Assembly: GCF_001570565.1 (NCBI RefSeq)
Contig: NZ_BBXE01000013.1
Location: 62,001-126,000, forward strand
DNA: 64,000 bases
Reading direction: 5' to 3'
Source: Herbidospora yilanensis
GTDB taxonomy: Bacteria; Actinomycetota; Actinomycetes; Streptosporangiales; Streptosporangiaceae
The notes beneath the pieces were generated by a model. The model was not told where the DNA came from, did not search any database, and saw only the letters and a list, made by a program, of their open reading frames with translations. The first letter of the stretch is position 1. Each line of letters starts with the position of its first letter. Made by a program: the position numbers and the translations under genes. Of the stretch, positions 33,777-42,887 are shown piece by piece.

Positions 33777-33796
33777 ACTGAATGGCTTCATTCAGT
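33777..33796. promoter_or_regulatory. hut operator 1, ACTGAATGGCTTCATTCAGT
   Basis: Perfect 8-bp arms ACTGAATG and CATTCAGT with a 4-nt spacer. It lies 12 bp upstream of the M20 start on minus and 24 bp upstream of the radical SAM start on plus. The core TGAAT-N6-ATTCA recurs in front of hutU (40747-40762), including the flanking C and G (CTGAATG in both). The best candidate ligand is the RpiR regulator encoded behind hutU. Confidence 0.72.
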
Positions 33797-33819
33797 CCAG
33801 GGAGGGCTACCCTGACCCG

Positions 33820-35097
33820 ATGAGTTTCGATGTCAGCGTGGTCGTCCGTTACCGCAAGGCGGTGACCTACGGCATGCACGCCCTGCTGGCGGCCCTGGAA
33901 GCCGCGCCTCCAGCGGTGAACTTCGAGGTCAGGTACGCCACCAGCGCCGAAGAGACGGCGATCCAGATCGGCCAGGCCGACGCCGGCCGGGTTCTGGTGC
34001 TCTGGTCCTTCTACTCGCCCGATTTCCCGTTAATGACGGCCGAACTGGCCGAAGTCAGGGCGCTCAGCCACCGAGACGACGTGATCCACGTCGCGGGCGG
34101 TGTGCACGCCACCGCGGAACCCCAGCAGGTGATCGACGCGGGCTGGGACGTCGCCGCGATCGGCGAGGGCGAGACCACGATCATCTCCCTGGTCGCCGAA
34201 CCCGATCCGCGCAGGGTGCCGGGCCTGGCGATCCGCGACCACGACGGCATCGCGCTCCGCACCCCGGGCGCGCCGCAACTGCCGCTCGACGCCTTCCCCT
34301 CGTTCCCGGCCGGCCGGGCCGGTCCCATCGAGATCACCCGCGGCTGCCGCTACACCTGCAAGTTCTGCCAGACCCCGTTCATGTTCGGAGCCCAGTTCCG
34401 GCACCGCTCGATCGAGAGCGTGCGCGACCACGTGCGGCGGATGGCCGCCAGGGGCCTGCGCGACGTGCGGTTCATCACCCCGACCTCGCTCAGCTACGGC
34501 AGCCAGACCGCCGAGCCCGACCTCGACCGGGTCGAGGAGCTGCTGGTGGCCTGCAAGGAAGAGGCGCCCGCGAACGGCCGGGTGTTCTTCGGCAGCTTCC
34601 CGTCGGAGATCCGCCCCGAGCACGTGACGCCCGAGGCGATGCGCATGCTCCGCGGCTACGTCGCCAACGACAACATCATCATCGGCGCCCAGTCGGGCTC
34701 CGACCGCATCCTGACCGCCTCGGGCCGCGGCCACGGCGCCGCGCCGGTCCTCGACGCGGCCCGGATCGCGATCGACTTCGGGTTCCGCCCCAACGTCGAC
34801 TTCATCTTCGGCATGCCGGGCGAGACCGAAGACGACCAGAAGGCGTCCCTGAAACTCGCCTCCGACCTGGCCGACCTCGGCGCCCGCATCCACACCCACA
34901 CGTTCATGCCGCTGCCGGGCACCCCGTGGCGCGACGCCGAGCCGGCGCTGATCCCGCTGACCACCTCGACCGAGCTCGACCGGCTGGCCCAGCGCGGCGA
35001 CGCCTACGGCCACTGGCGCAAGCAGGCCGAACACGCCCAGGTCCTGGCCGAGACGGCCAAGCAGTACCCGCGCAGGACGCCCCGCCGCCGTGTCTAA
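33820..35097 (+). CDS. B12-binding domain radical SAM protein (MJ_1487/TIGR04013-like)
   Basis: 425 residues. The N-terminal cobalamin-binding-like domain (about 1-150, VIHVAGGVHATAEPQQV, AIGEGETTI) is followed by the radical SAM core with C176xxxC180xxC183 in CRYTCKFCQTPF, and SAM-binding region DFIFGMPGETEDDQ. Such proteins methylate unactivated carbons or do related chemistry; this subfamily has no known reaction to my knowledge. The gene stands alone on plus, divergent from the hut operon (54 bp) and overlapping the SDR gene tail to tail by 4 nt. A GGAGGG lies somewhat far (14 nt) from the ATG. Confidence 0.82.
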   Translation: MSFDVSVVVRYRKAVTYGMHALLAALEAAPPAVNFEVRYATSAEETAIQIGQADAGRVLVLWSFYSPDFPLMTAELAEVRALSHRDDVIHVAGGVHATAEPQQVIDAGWDVAAIGEGETTIISLVAEPDPRRVPGLAIRDHDGIALRTPGAPQLPLDAFPSFPAGRAGPIEITRGCRYTCKFCQTPFMFGAQFRHRSIESVRDHVRRMAARGLRDVRFITPTSLSYGSQTAEPDLDRVEELLVACKEEAPANGRVFFGSFPSEIRPEHVTPEAMRMLRGYVANDNIIIGAQSGSDRILTASGRGHGAAPVLDAARIAIDFGFRPNVDFIFGMPGETEDDQKASLKLASDLADLGARIHTHTFMPLPGTPWRDAEPALIPLTTSTELDRLAQRGDAYGHWRKQAEHAQVLAETAKQYPRRTPRRRV

Positions 35098-35762
35098 CGC
35101 GGCCTGACGACGACCTCGGTCACGTGGGCGTCGGCCGGCGCGGTCACCGCCGCGACCACGGCGCCGGCGACCGATTCGGCCTTCAGGTAGCGGTGCGGCT
35201 CGTAGTCGCCGCCCTCCTGCCGCCGGACCCCGCGCTGCATGTCGGTGTCGATCCGCCCCGGATAGACGGTCGTGACCCGCAGGCCGGGCTCCTCCTGGCG
35301 CAGCACGTCGGCGTAGGCGCGCAGCGCCCACTTGCTGGCGGCGTAGGAACCCCAGCCGGGGTGGCCGTTGCGCCCGGCGCCCGAGTTGACCAGCACGACC
35401 TGCCCCTTCGCCGCCCGGAGCGAGGGCAGCAGCAGCCGGGTCAGCTCGGCGACGGCGAACAGGTTGACCTCGAAGGTCTCCCGCCAGACGCGGATCGACG
35501 TCTCCCCCACCGGCCCGAGCGAGACGACCCCGGCGCTGTGCACGAGCAGGTCGATGCGCCCGAGCCCCTCGACGTCGCGCTCGTTGATCGCGGTCAGCTC
35601 GACCGGGAACGGCCGCGCGTCGAGCTCCTTGCAGATCTCGTCGAGCTTCCCGCCACCCCGGCCGCCGAGGATCAGGTCGTAGGTGGGCGAAAGCGCCCGC
35701 GCGACGGCGGCCCCCAGGCCGCGAGAACCGCCCGTGATCAGGGCGACAGGTCGATCACTCAT
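35094..35762 (-). CDS. Short-chain dehydrogenase/reductase
   Basis: 222 residues from ATG 35762 (Shine-Dalgarno AAGGTGA). Rossmann motif GGSRGLG at about 10-16, NNAG equivalent HSAG, catalytic SYAASK (Tyr-x3-Lys) and PGRIDTDM are present, so it is an active classical SDR, NADP or NAD specificity unclear. Substrate unknown. Divergent from the PadR regulator (141 bp), convergent with the radical SAM gene. The upstream in-frame extension reads through the PadR operator and is rejected. Confidence 0.88.
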   Translation of the reverse strand: MSDRPVALITGGSRGLGAAVARALSPTYDLILGGRGGGKLDEICKELDARPFPVELTAINERDVEGLGRIDLLVHSAGVVSLGPVGETSIRVWRETFEVNLFAVAELTRLLLPSLRAAKGQVVLVNSGAGRNGHPGWGSYAASKWALRAYADVLRQEEPGLRVTTVYPGRIDTDMQRGVRRQEGGDYEPHRYLKAESVAGAVVAAVTAPADAHVTEVVVRPR

Positions 35763-35877
35763 GCCGATCACCTTAGTTAAGGGATCGCCGCGCATCCCTT
35801 CTCGCCGTCCGTGGTTGGAAGGCCTTCTTTCCGTTACGGCTCCGCCTGGCCGGCCACCCGACCACCTTGTCCCGATA
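35763..35877. promoter_or_regulatory. SDR-PadR divergent spacer
   Basis: The 115 nt between the SDR start and the PadR operator must hold the SDR promoter. Within it, TTCCGTTACGGCTCCGCC (35829-35846) is repeated exactly at 63979-63996 in another intergenic region (see repeat entries). No ORF. Confidence 0.45.
35829..35846 (+). repeat. Dispersed 18-bp repeat, copy 1
   Basis: TTCCGTTACGGCTCCGCC followed by tGGCC; identical to 63979-63996 (followed by gGGCC). Both copies lie outside genes. Nature unknown; possibly a fragment of a genomic interspersed element. Confidence 0.5.
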
Positions 35878-35901
35878 CTCAAACTTGTATATAAGTTTGA
35901 G
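35878..35901. promoter_or_regulatory. PadR operator abutting the padR start codon
   Basis: Perfect 9-bp arms CTCAAACTT and AAGTTTGAG around GTATAT. The right arm ends one base before the PadR ATG. TATATA at 35888-35893 can serve as a -10 element with transcription starting at or near the ATG, so the mRNA may be leaderless; no Shine-Dalgarno is visible. Autoregulation by PadR is the obvious inference. Confidence 0.8.
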
Positions 35902-35902
35902 C

Positions 35903-36433
35903 ATGTCCTCCACACGGGTTCTGATCCTGGGCACGCTGCTCGACGGGCCGCTGCACGGCTATGAGGTGCGGCGGCGTCTCGAACTGTGGGGGGCCGCCTA
36001 CTGGGCCAACGTGGCCTACGGGTCGATCTACCACGGGCTGGCCAAGATGGCCGACGAGGGGCTGCTCACCGTCGTCGAGCACGGCAGGGGCGGCAAGACC
36101 GTCTACGAGATCACCGGCGACGGGCGGGAGGAGTTCCGGCGGCGGCTCCTCACCTACTGGTGGGAGATCAAGCCGATCGTCGACCCCTTCCAGGTCGCGC
36201 TCACGTTCATGGACCGGCTGCCGAAGGCCGATCTGGTCAACGCCATGGAGGCCCGGCTGACGCAGCTCCGGGCGGCGGTCTCCTCCACCGAGCGGGCGCT
36301 GGAGGCCAAGTCGTCCTTCGACGCGCCCCGCCACATCGACGAGTGCATCCGGCTGGCCAACGCCCAGCTCCGCTCGCAGCTCGGCTGGGTCGAGGGCGCG
36401 ATCGAGCGGGTCGAGAGCGGCGAGCTGCCGTAA
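35903..36433 (+). CDS. PadR-family transcriptional regulator
   Basis: 176 residues. N-terminal PadR winged helix: VLILGTLLDGPLHGYEVRRRLELW, then YGSIYHGLAKMADEGLLTVVEHGRGGKTVYEIT. The C-terminal helical dimerisation region (about 95-170, LPKADLVNAMEARLTQLRAAV) is the longer PadR subfamily 2 type. It precedes a DrrAB-type exporter operon by 70 nt, so it probably represses that exporter in response to a bound drug-like ligand, as well as itself. No usable Shine-Dalgarno; the ATG is set by the operator position and the family start. Confidence 0.92.
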   Translation: MSSTRVLILGTLLDGPLHGYEVRRRLELWGAAYWANVAYGSIYHGLAKMADEGLLTVVEHGRGGKTVYEITGDGREEFRRRLLTYWWEIKPIVDPFQVALTFMDRLPKADLVNAMEARLTQLRAAVSSTERALEAKSSFDAPRHIDECIRLANAQLRSQLGWVEGAIERVESGELP

Positions 36434-36503
36434 ATCGGTTGACCTTGACCCGGCGTCATCCACGACGCTGGGTTCTTCCCCCTGAGCGAGAACGGGTTTC
36501 CGA

Positions 36504-37459
<956 letters not shown>

Positions 37460-37463
<4 letters not shown>

Positions 37464-38209
37464 TCCGCCAGACCTCCCTCTTCCTCGGTTACGAGCTCCG
37501 TTTCCTGCTGCGCAACCCGGTGTGGCCGCTGTTCGGCATCATGCAGCCGGTGCTCTACCTCGTCTTCTTCGCGCCGCTGCTCGGCCGGACCACCGCCAGC
37601 GGGTCGATGCCCGAGGTGCTGGCCATGTTCACGCCCGGTTCGATGATGATGATCGCGCTGTTCGGCTCGTTGTTCGCCGGGTTCGGCATGATCAACGAGA
37701 CCCGGAACGGGGTGCTCGAACGCCTGGCCGTCTCCCCCGCCTGGCCGCCCGCGATCATCTTGGGCCGGGTCGCCAAGGACATGCTGGTCCTGGTGGTCCA
37801 GGCCGTCCTGGTCATGGGCGTGGCCATCCTGATGGGCCTGCGCATCGGCCTGCCGGAGTTCCTCATCATGCTGCTGCTGATGGCGGTGACCGGCCTGTTC
37901 GCGGCCAGCCTCTCCTACGGCCTCGCCCTGGCCATCAAGGACGAGAACGGCGTCTCGCAGCTCGTGCAGTTCTTCGCGATGCCGCTGACCCTGATCGCGG
38001 GCCTGTTCCTGCCCGTGTCGCTCGGCCCCGACTGGCTGCAGACCCTGGCCCGGTTCAACCCGCTCTACTACGGCGTGGAGGCCGGCCGGTCGCTGTTCCG
38101 CGGCGACCTCGGCGACTCCACCATCCCGATCGCGTTCGCGCTGCTCATCGGCCTGGCGCTGATCACCCTGGTCTGGTCGATGCGGTCGCTGCGCCGCCTG
38201 GCCGCCTGA
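37460..38209 (+). CDS. ABC-2 type permease (DrrB family)
   Basis: 249 residues with about six membrane segments (PVLYLVFFAPLLG, MMMIALFGSLFAGFGM, LIMLLLMAVTGLFAASLSYGL, FFAMPLTLIAGLFLP, IPIAFALLIGLALITLVW). The ABC-2 loop NETRNGVLERLAVSPAWPPAIILGRV after TM2 is characteristic. Overlaps the ATPase gene by 4 nt. The long in-frame upstream ORF is a shadow. It ends 5 nt before the convergent rpiR gene. Confidence 0.92.
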
Positions 38210-38214
38210 TCGGG

Positions 38215-39027
38215 CTAGAGGAAGATCCCGCCCCGCTCGGTCATGCGCTCGTGGTCGTCGAGGCGGGCCCGGGTGCGCAGCGGCGCCGCGTCGGCCATCG
38301 CCTCCACCAGGAGCATCGCCAGGGCCAGCGGGGCCACGTGGGAGTCGAACACCAGCCGTTCCCCCACCGGCGCGTCGAGGACGACGTCGGCGGGGAACGG
38401 CACCTCCGGCCGGTCGGTGATCGCGGCGATGGACAGCCCCAGGTCGCGGGCCTCGGTCAGGGCCGCCGCCGCCTCGGCCGGATAGCGCGGCAGCACCACC
38501 GCGAGCAGCCAGCCCGCCCCGGCCCGGCGGGCGGCGTGGAGGCCGTCGGCCAGCTCGGAGCCGCCGTGGGTGAACAGCCGCACGTCGGGGTGGATGCGGC
38601 GGGCGAAGTAGGCGAACGTCGTGGCCAGGCCGCTGGAGACGCGCAGGCCGAGGATCGGCAGCGGTTCGCTGGCGGACAGGGCCGCGCCGACCTCGCCGAC
38701 GGTCTTGGCCACCGGGCCGATGCGGTCGCGCAGGGAACGCAGGTTGCCGATCTCGGCGTCGAGCGCGTCGGGACCCGCCTCGACCCTGGGCGGCGGGCCG
38801 CCCAGGACGAGCGGGCGCAGCGCGTGGCGCAGCTCCGGATATCCGGCGAAGCCGAGCGCCGCGGCGAAGCGGGTCACCGACGGCTGGCTCACCCCGGCCC
38901 GGTCGGCCAGCTCCACACTCGACAGGAAGATCGCTTCGTGGAGGTGTTCGCTCAGGTAATGGGCGATGCGGCGCTGCGCCGGGGAGAGACGGCGACCGTC
39001 GAGGAGGCGTTCGAGACCGTCGACCAC
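38215..39027 (-). CDS. MurR/RpiR-family transcriptional regulator with SIS domain (putative HutR)
   Basis: 270 residues, GTG start 3 nt after the hutU stop. The N-terminal RpiR helix-turn-helix (LSPAQRRIAHYLSEHLHEAI, ELADRAGVSQPSVTRFAAALGF) is followed by a SIS domain (about 115-230, LPILGLRVSSGLATTFAYFARR, GSELADGLHAARRAGAGWLLAVVLPRY). RpiR regulators usually sense phosphosugars, but several actinobacterial ones sit in hut loci. Co-transcription with hutU and the two identical operators before hutU and the M20-hutF-hutI unit make it the likely histidine-utilisation regulator. Convergent with the ABC permease. Confidence 0.88.
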   Translation of the reverse strand: MVDGLERLLDGRRLSPAQRRIAHYLSEHLHEAIFLSSVELADRAGVSQPSVTRFAAALGFAGYPELRHALRPLVLGGPPPRVEAGPDALDAEIGNLRSLRDRIGPVAKTVGEVGAALSASEPLPILGLRVSSGLATTFAYFARRIHPDVRLFTHGGSELADGLHAARRAGAGWLLAVVLPRYPAEAAAALTEARDLGLSIAAITDRPEVPFPADVVLDAPVGERLVFDSHVAPLALAMLLVEAMADAAPLRTRARLDDHERMTERGGIFL

Positions 39028-39030
39028 GCG

Positions 39031-40677
39031 TCAATTCTCCCGCATCGGCACCCGGACCCCCGTATCGGCCGCCACTTCGGCCGCCTCGGCGTAGCCGGCG
39101 TCGACGTGGCGGATGACGCCCATGCCCGGGTCGTTGGTGAGCACCCGGTTCAGCTTCTCGGCCGCCAGCGGGGTGCCGTCGGCGACGGTGACCTGCCCGG
39201 CGTGGATGGAACGGCCGATGCCGACGCCGCCGCCGTGGTGGATCGACACCCACGACGCGCCCGAGGCCACGTTGACCATCGCGTTGAGCAGCGGCCAGTC
39301 GGCGATGGCGTCGGAGCCGTCGAGCATGCCCTCGGTCTCGCGGTAGGGGGAGGCGACGCTCCCGCAGTCGAGGTGGTCGCGGCCGATCACGACCGGGGCC
39401 TGGAGCACGCCGTCGGCGACCATCTGGTTGAAACGTTCGCCGGCCTTGTCGCGCTCGCCGTAGCCGAGCCAGCAGATGCGCGCCGGCAGCCCCTGGAAGT
39501 GCACCTTCTCCCCGGCCAGCCGGATCCACCGGGCGAGCGGCTCGTTGTCGGGGAACAGGTCGAGGATCGCCTTGTCGGTGGCCGCGATGTCGCGGGGGTC
39601 GCCGCTGAGGGCGGCCCACCGGAACGGCCCCCTGCCCTCGCAGAACAGGGGGCGGATGTACGCCGGCACGAAGCCCGGGAAGGCGAACGCGCGCTCGTAA
39701 CCGGCCAGCCGGGCCTCGCCGCGGATCGAGTTGCCGTAGTCGAAGACCTCGGCGCCGCCGTCGAGGAAGCCGACCATGGCCTCGACGTGTCGGGCCATCG
39801 ACTCGCGCGCCCTGACGGTGAAGCCCGCCGGGTCCTTCTCGCGCTCGGCGGCCATGTCGGCGAAGGCGACGCCCCTGGGCAGGTACATGAGCGGGTCGTG
39901 GGCGGAGGTCTGGTCGGTGACGACGTCGATCTCGGCGCCCATGGCCAGCAGTTCGGGCAGCGCGTCGGCGGCGTTCGCCTCGACCCCGATGCTCAGCGGC
40001 CGGCGCCGGTCACGGGCCTCGTAGGCCAGCCGCAGCGCCTCGGCGAGTGACCCGGCCCGGACGTCGAGGTAGCGGTGTTCGATGCGGCGCTCGATCGACC
40101 GGGGGTCGCAGTCGACGCAGATGGCCACGCCGCCGTTCATCGTCACGGCCAGCGGCTGGGCGCCGCCCATGCCGCCGAGCCCGGCGGTGAGGGTGATCGT
40201 GCCGGCCAACGTGCCGCCGAAGCGTTTGGCGGCGACGGCGGCGAAGGTCTCGTAGGTGCCCTGGAGGATGCCCTGGGTGCCGATGTAGATCCAGGAACCG
40301 GCGGTCATCTGGCCGTACATGGTGAGGCCGGCGGCCTCCAGGCGGCGGAACTCCTCCCAGTTCGCCCAGTCGGGCACCAGGTTGGAGTTGGCGATGAGGA
40401 CACGCGGCGCCCACTCGTGGGTGCGCATGACGCCGACCGGGCGGCCCGACTGCACGAGCAGGGTCTCGTCGGCGTCGAGGGTGGCGAGGGTCCGGGTGAT
40501 CGCCTGGAACGAGGGCCAGTCGCGGGCCGCCTTCCCCGAGCCGCCGTAGACGACGAGTTGTTCGGGGTGTTCGGCCACCTCGGGGTCGAGGTTGTTCTGG
40601 ATCATCCGGAGCGCGGCCTCCTGAGGCCAGCCCTTGGCGGTCAGGGTCGTGCCACGGGGGCTCCGCACGGTCGGCAT
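39031..40677 (-). CDS. hutU: Urocanate hydratase HutU
   Basis: 548 residues from ATG 40677 with GGGAGAGG upstream; an 83-codon in-frame extension into the intergenic region is rejected because it would cover the operator. Signatures: [37 protein letters not shown]-binding [37 protein letters not shown] and [16 protein letters not shown]. It hydrates urocanate to imidazolonepropionate with tightly bound NAD+. No hutH (histidase) is in the window, so it must lie elsewhere. Operon with the RpiR regulator. Confidence 0.96.
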   Translation of the reverse strand: MPTVRSPRGTTLTAKGWPQEAALRMIQNNLDPEVAEHPEQLVVYGGSGKAARDWPSFQAITRTLATLDADETLLVQSGRPVGVMRTHEWAPRVLIANSNLVPDWANWEEFRRLEAAGLTMYGQMTAGSWIYIGTQGILQGTYETFAAVAAKRFGGTLAGTITLTAGLGGMGGAQPLAVTMNGGVAICVDCDPRSIERRIEHRYLDVRAGSLAEALRLAYEARDRRRPLSIGVEANAADALPELLAMGAEIDVVTDQTSAHDPLMYLPRGVAFADMAAEREKDPAGFTVRARESMARHVEAMVGFLDGGAEVFDYGNSIRGEARLAGYERAFAFPGFVPAYIRPLFCEGRGPFRWAALSGDPRDIAATDKAILDLFPDNEPLARWIRLAGEKVHFQGLPARICWLGYGERDKAGERFNQMVADGVLQAPVVIGRDHLDCGSVASPYRETEGMLDGSDAIADWPLLNAMVNVASGASWVSIHHGGGVGIGRSIHAGQVTVADGTPLAAEKLNRVLTNDPGMGVIRHVDAGYAEAAEVAADTGVRVPMREN

Positions 40678-40950
40678 GGGGCACCTCTCCCTTCGGGCGG
40701 ATTCACCGCGCGAGCCACAGCCGGCCTTCGGCCGTCCGCGTCTCGCTGAATGAAAGTATTCACGTCGTCTCCCGCAGGATACGGCGGCGAGAGTCGGAGG
40801 GGCACCCCGGCGTCCCGGGGCACCCCTCCCGGACGCGACCGCACGTACGCGTTTGACCCGGGTCCGGCTCTGTGGCGAAGGAGAGGCTCCGCTCATTGCG
40901 GGGTGCCCCCGATCCGCTCCGGTCACCTCCCTCGCGGGGGAAAGCTCCGG
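40678..40950. promoter_or_regulatory. hutU upstream region and ABC exporter 3' end
   Basis: 273 nt. Contains the hutU Shine-Dalgarno and hut operator 2 (40746-40763). The remainder up to 40950 contains the downstream region of the ABC exporter, which ends at 40951. I see no T-tract hairpin. Antisense ORFs here are shadows of GC-rich sequence. Confidence 0.5.
40746..40763. promoter_or_regulatory. hut operator 2, CTGAATGAAAGTATTCAC
   Basis: Core TGAAT-N6-ATTCA (40747-40751, 40758-40762), same geometry as operator 1 at 33777-33796 and identical over CTGAATG. It lies 70 bp upstream of the hutU start, a good promoter position. It is the second of two such sites found, each before a hut unit. Confidence 0.72.
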
Positions 40951-42669
40951 CTAGGAGTTGACCAGGAACTGGGTCGCCGCGAGTTCGCGGTAGAGGTCGT
41001 CCCCGGCGATCAGCTCGTCGTGGGTGCCGCTGGCCCTGACCCGGCCGGCCTCCATGACGATGATCCGGTCGGCGCCGGTGACCGTCGACAGGCGGTGGGC
41101 GATGACCAGCACGGTCGTCTCGCGGGCCACCTCGGCGATGACCTCGCGCAGCCGCAGCTCGTTGACGGCGTCGAGCTGCGAGGTGGCCTCGTCGAGCAGG
41201 AGCAGCCTCGGGCGGCGGAGCAGGGCGCGGGCGATGGCGACCCGCTGGCGCTCGCCGCCCGACAGCAGGACGCCGCGGTGGCCGACCTCGGTCTCCAGGC
41301 CCTCGGGCAGCCGGTCGACCAGGTCGTCGAGCCGGGTGCGGGCCAGCGCGCGCCGGATCTCCTCCTCGGTCACGTCGGGGGCGGCGAAGGTGAGGTTCTC
41401 CCGGAGGGTGCCGTCGAGCACGGGGGCGTCCTGCTCGACGTAGCCGACGGCGGCCCGCAGGTCGGGCAGGTGCCAGTCGGCGATGTCGGTGCCGCCGATG
41501 GCGATGCGCCCGGAAACCGGCTCGTAGAACCGCTCCACCAGGCCGAACACGGTCGACTTGCCCGCGCCCGACGGGCCGACCAGGGCCGACAGGCGGCCGG
41601 CGGGGGCCTCGAAGCTGACGCCGTGGTGCACGATCGGGCGGTCGTCGCCGTAGCGGAAGACGACGTCCTCGAAGACCACCCCGACCGGGACGCCGGTGGT
41701 CTGGCCCGGGGTCGCGGCCGGTTCGACCGGCAGCGCGTCGATCTCCTTGATGCGGATCAGCGCGGCCAGTCCGTTCTGGAGCTGGGTGGCCGCCTGGACG
41801 AGCTGGCCGATCGGGGCCACCAGCCAGAACAGGTAGAGCAGGAACGCGATCAGGGTGGCGATGTCCATCGACCCGTCGGCCACCCGCGCGCCGCCGACCG
41901 CGAGCACGATCAGGAAGGCGAGCTGGATCGACAACCACGCGGTGGTGCCGGCGACCGACTGGTAGGCCGAGGAGAGCACGCCCCGGTCGCGGGCCTTCTT
42001 CGCGGCGGCCTCGATCACGGCGATCTCGCGGGCCTCGGCGCCGGAGGCCTTGACCGTGCGGAAGGCCTGGAGAGCCCGGTCGAGCGCCGAGCCCATGTCG
42101 CCCAGCGACTCCTGGGCGCGGAGGGAGGCCGCGCGGATGCGCGGGAACAGCAGCGACCCGAGCCCGCCCACGAAGGCGACCACCGCGAGGGTGACGACCA
42201 GCAGCACCCAGTCCATGACCCCCATGAGCACGGCCGCGCCGACGAACAGCACCGCCGACCCGACCGCGCCGACCATGCCCTCGGTCGTGACGGTACGCAG
42301 CAGCGTCGTGTCGGAGGTGACGCGCGAGAGCAGGTCACCGGGCTTGAGCCGGTCGACCTCGGGCACCCGCAGCCGGAGCACCCGGTCGACGAGCCGGACC
42401 CGCGCGGACAACACGATGCCCTCGCCCATCCGCTCCAGCACGAACTGCCCGAGCGCCGAGATCGACGCGCCGAGAAGCACCACGACCGAGAGCAGCAGCA
42501 CGGGCCCGAGCACACTCTCCCCGGCCCCGAAACGGTCGATCACCGACCGGACGAACAGCGGCATCGCGAGCCCGCCGGCCGAACCGGCGAGCGTGAGAAG
42601 ACCGGCCAGCACGAGCGTGCGGCGATGCGGTCTGACGAGATCTCCGAGCATCTGCCAGGACGACGTCAC
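40951..42669 (-). CDS. ABC exporter half-transporter (fused membrane and ATPase domains)
   Basis: 572 residues from GTG 42669, which has AAGGGGGC 5 nt upstream; a start 13 codons earlier falls inside an operator. Residues 1-310 form a six-helix exporter domain (LVLAGLLTLAGSAGGLAMPLFV ...). The NBD has Walker A GPSGAGKST, signature LLSGGERQRVAIAR, Walker B LLLLDEATSQLD and His loop VIAHRLSTV. It resembles multidrug/lipid exporters of the MsbA/BmrA kind that act as homodimers. Substrate unknown. Monocistronic on minus, controlled by two inverted repeats in its promoter and leader. Confidence 0.9.
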   Translation of the reverse strand: MTSSWQMLGDLVRPHRRTLVLAGLLTLAGSAGGLAMPLFVRSVIDRFGAGESVLGPVLLLSVVVLLGASISALGQFVLERMGEGIVLSARVRLVDRVLRLRVPEVDRLKPGDLLSRVTSDTTLLRTVTTEGMVGAVGSAVLFVGAAVLMGVMDWVLLVVTLAVVAFVGGLGSLLFPRIRAASLRAQESLGDMGSALDRALQAFRTVKASGAEAREIAVIEAAAKKARDRGVLSSAYQSVAGTTAWLSIQLAFLIVLAVGGARVADGSMDIATLIAFLLYLFWLVAPIGQLVQAATQLQNGLAALIRIKEIDALPVEPAATPGQTTGVPVGVVFEDVVFRYGDDRPIVHHGVSFEAPAGRLSALVGPSGAGKSTVFGLVERFYEPVSGRIAIGGTDIADWHLPDLRAAVGYVEQDAPVLDGTLRENLTFAAPDVTEEEIRRALARTRLDDLVDRLPEGLETEVGHRGVLLSGGERQRVAIARALLRRPRLLLLDEATSQLDAVNELRLREVIAEVARETTVLVIAHRLSTVTGADRIIVMEAGRVRASGTHDELIAGDDLYRELAATQFLVNS

Positions 42670-42684
42670 GGTTTGCCCCCTTGG

Positions 42685-42738
42685 GACGTCAATGAAAGTT
42701 GACGTCAATCTAGGTTGACAGCCAAGAAAGTGTCAACC
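42685..42738 (-). promoter_or_regulatory. Promoter and double operator of the ABC exporter
   Basis: On minus: -35 TTGACA (42736-42731), 18-nt spacer, -10 TAGATT (42712-42707), one of the best sigma-70-type promoters in the window. An inverted repeat GGTTGACA-N10-TGTCAACC (42713-42738) fills the -35 and spacer. A second, GACGTCAA-N6-TTGACGTC (42685-42706), lies just downstream around the likely start site. TTGACGTCAA (42699-42708) is itself palindromic. The layout fits tight repression by a TetR- or MarR-like protein that is not encoded nearby. Confidence 0.72.
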
Positions 42739-42887
42739 CGATTTGACGCGGCTTTGAAGCTTTCATCCATCCTCGCCAGTCACCTCGGGCTTCGACTCAT
42801 ACCGGAGGTGGATTCCTGTACACCGCGCACACGTCCCCCGACTCTTGGGTGCACGCTCCTTAACCGGTTCATGGAAAGGTCCACGAA

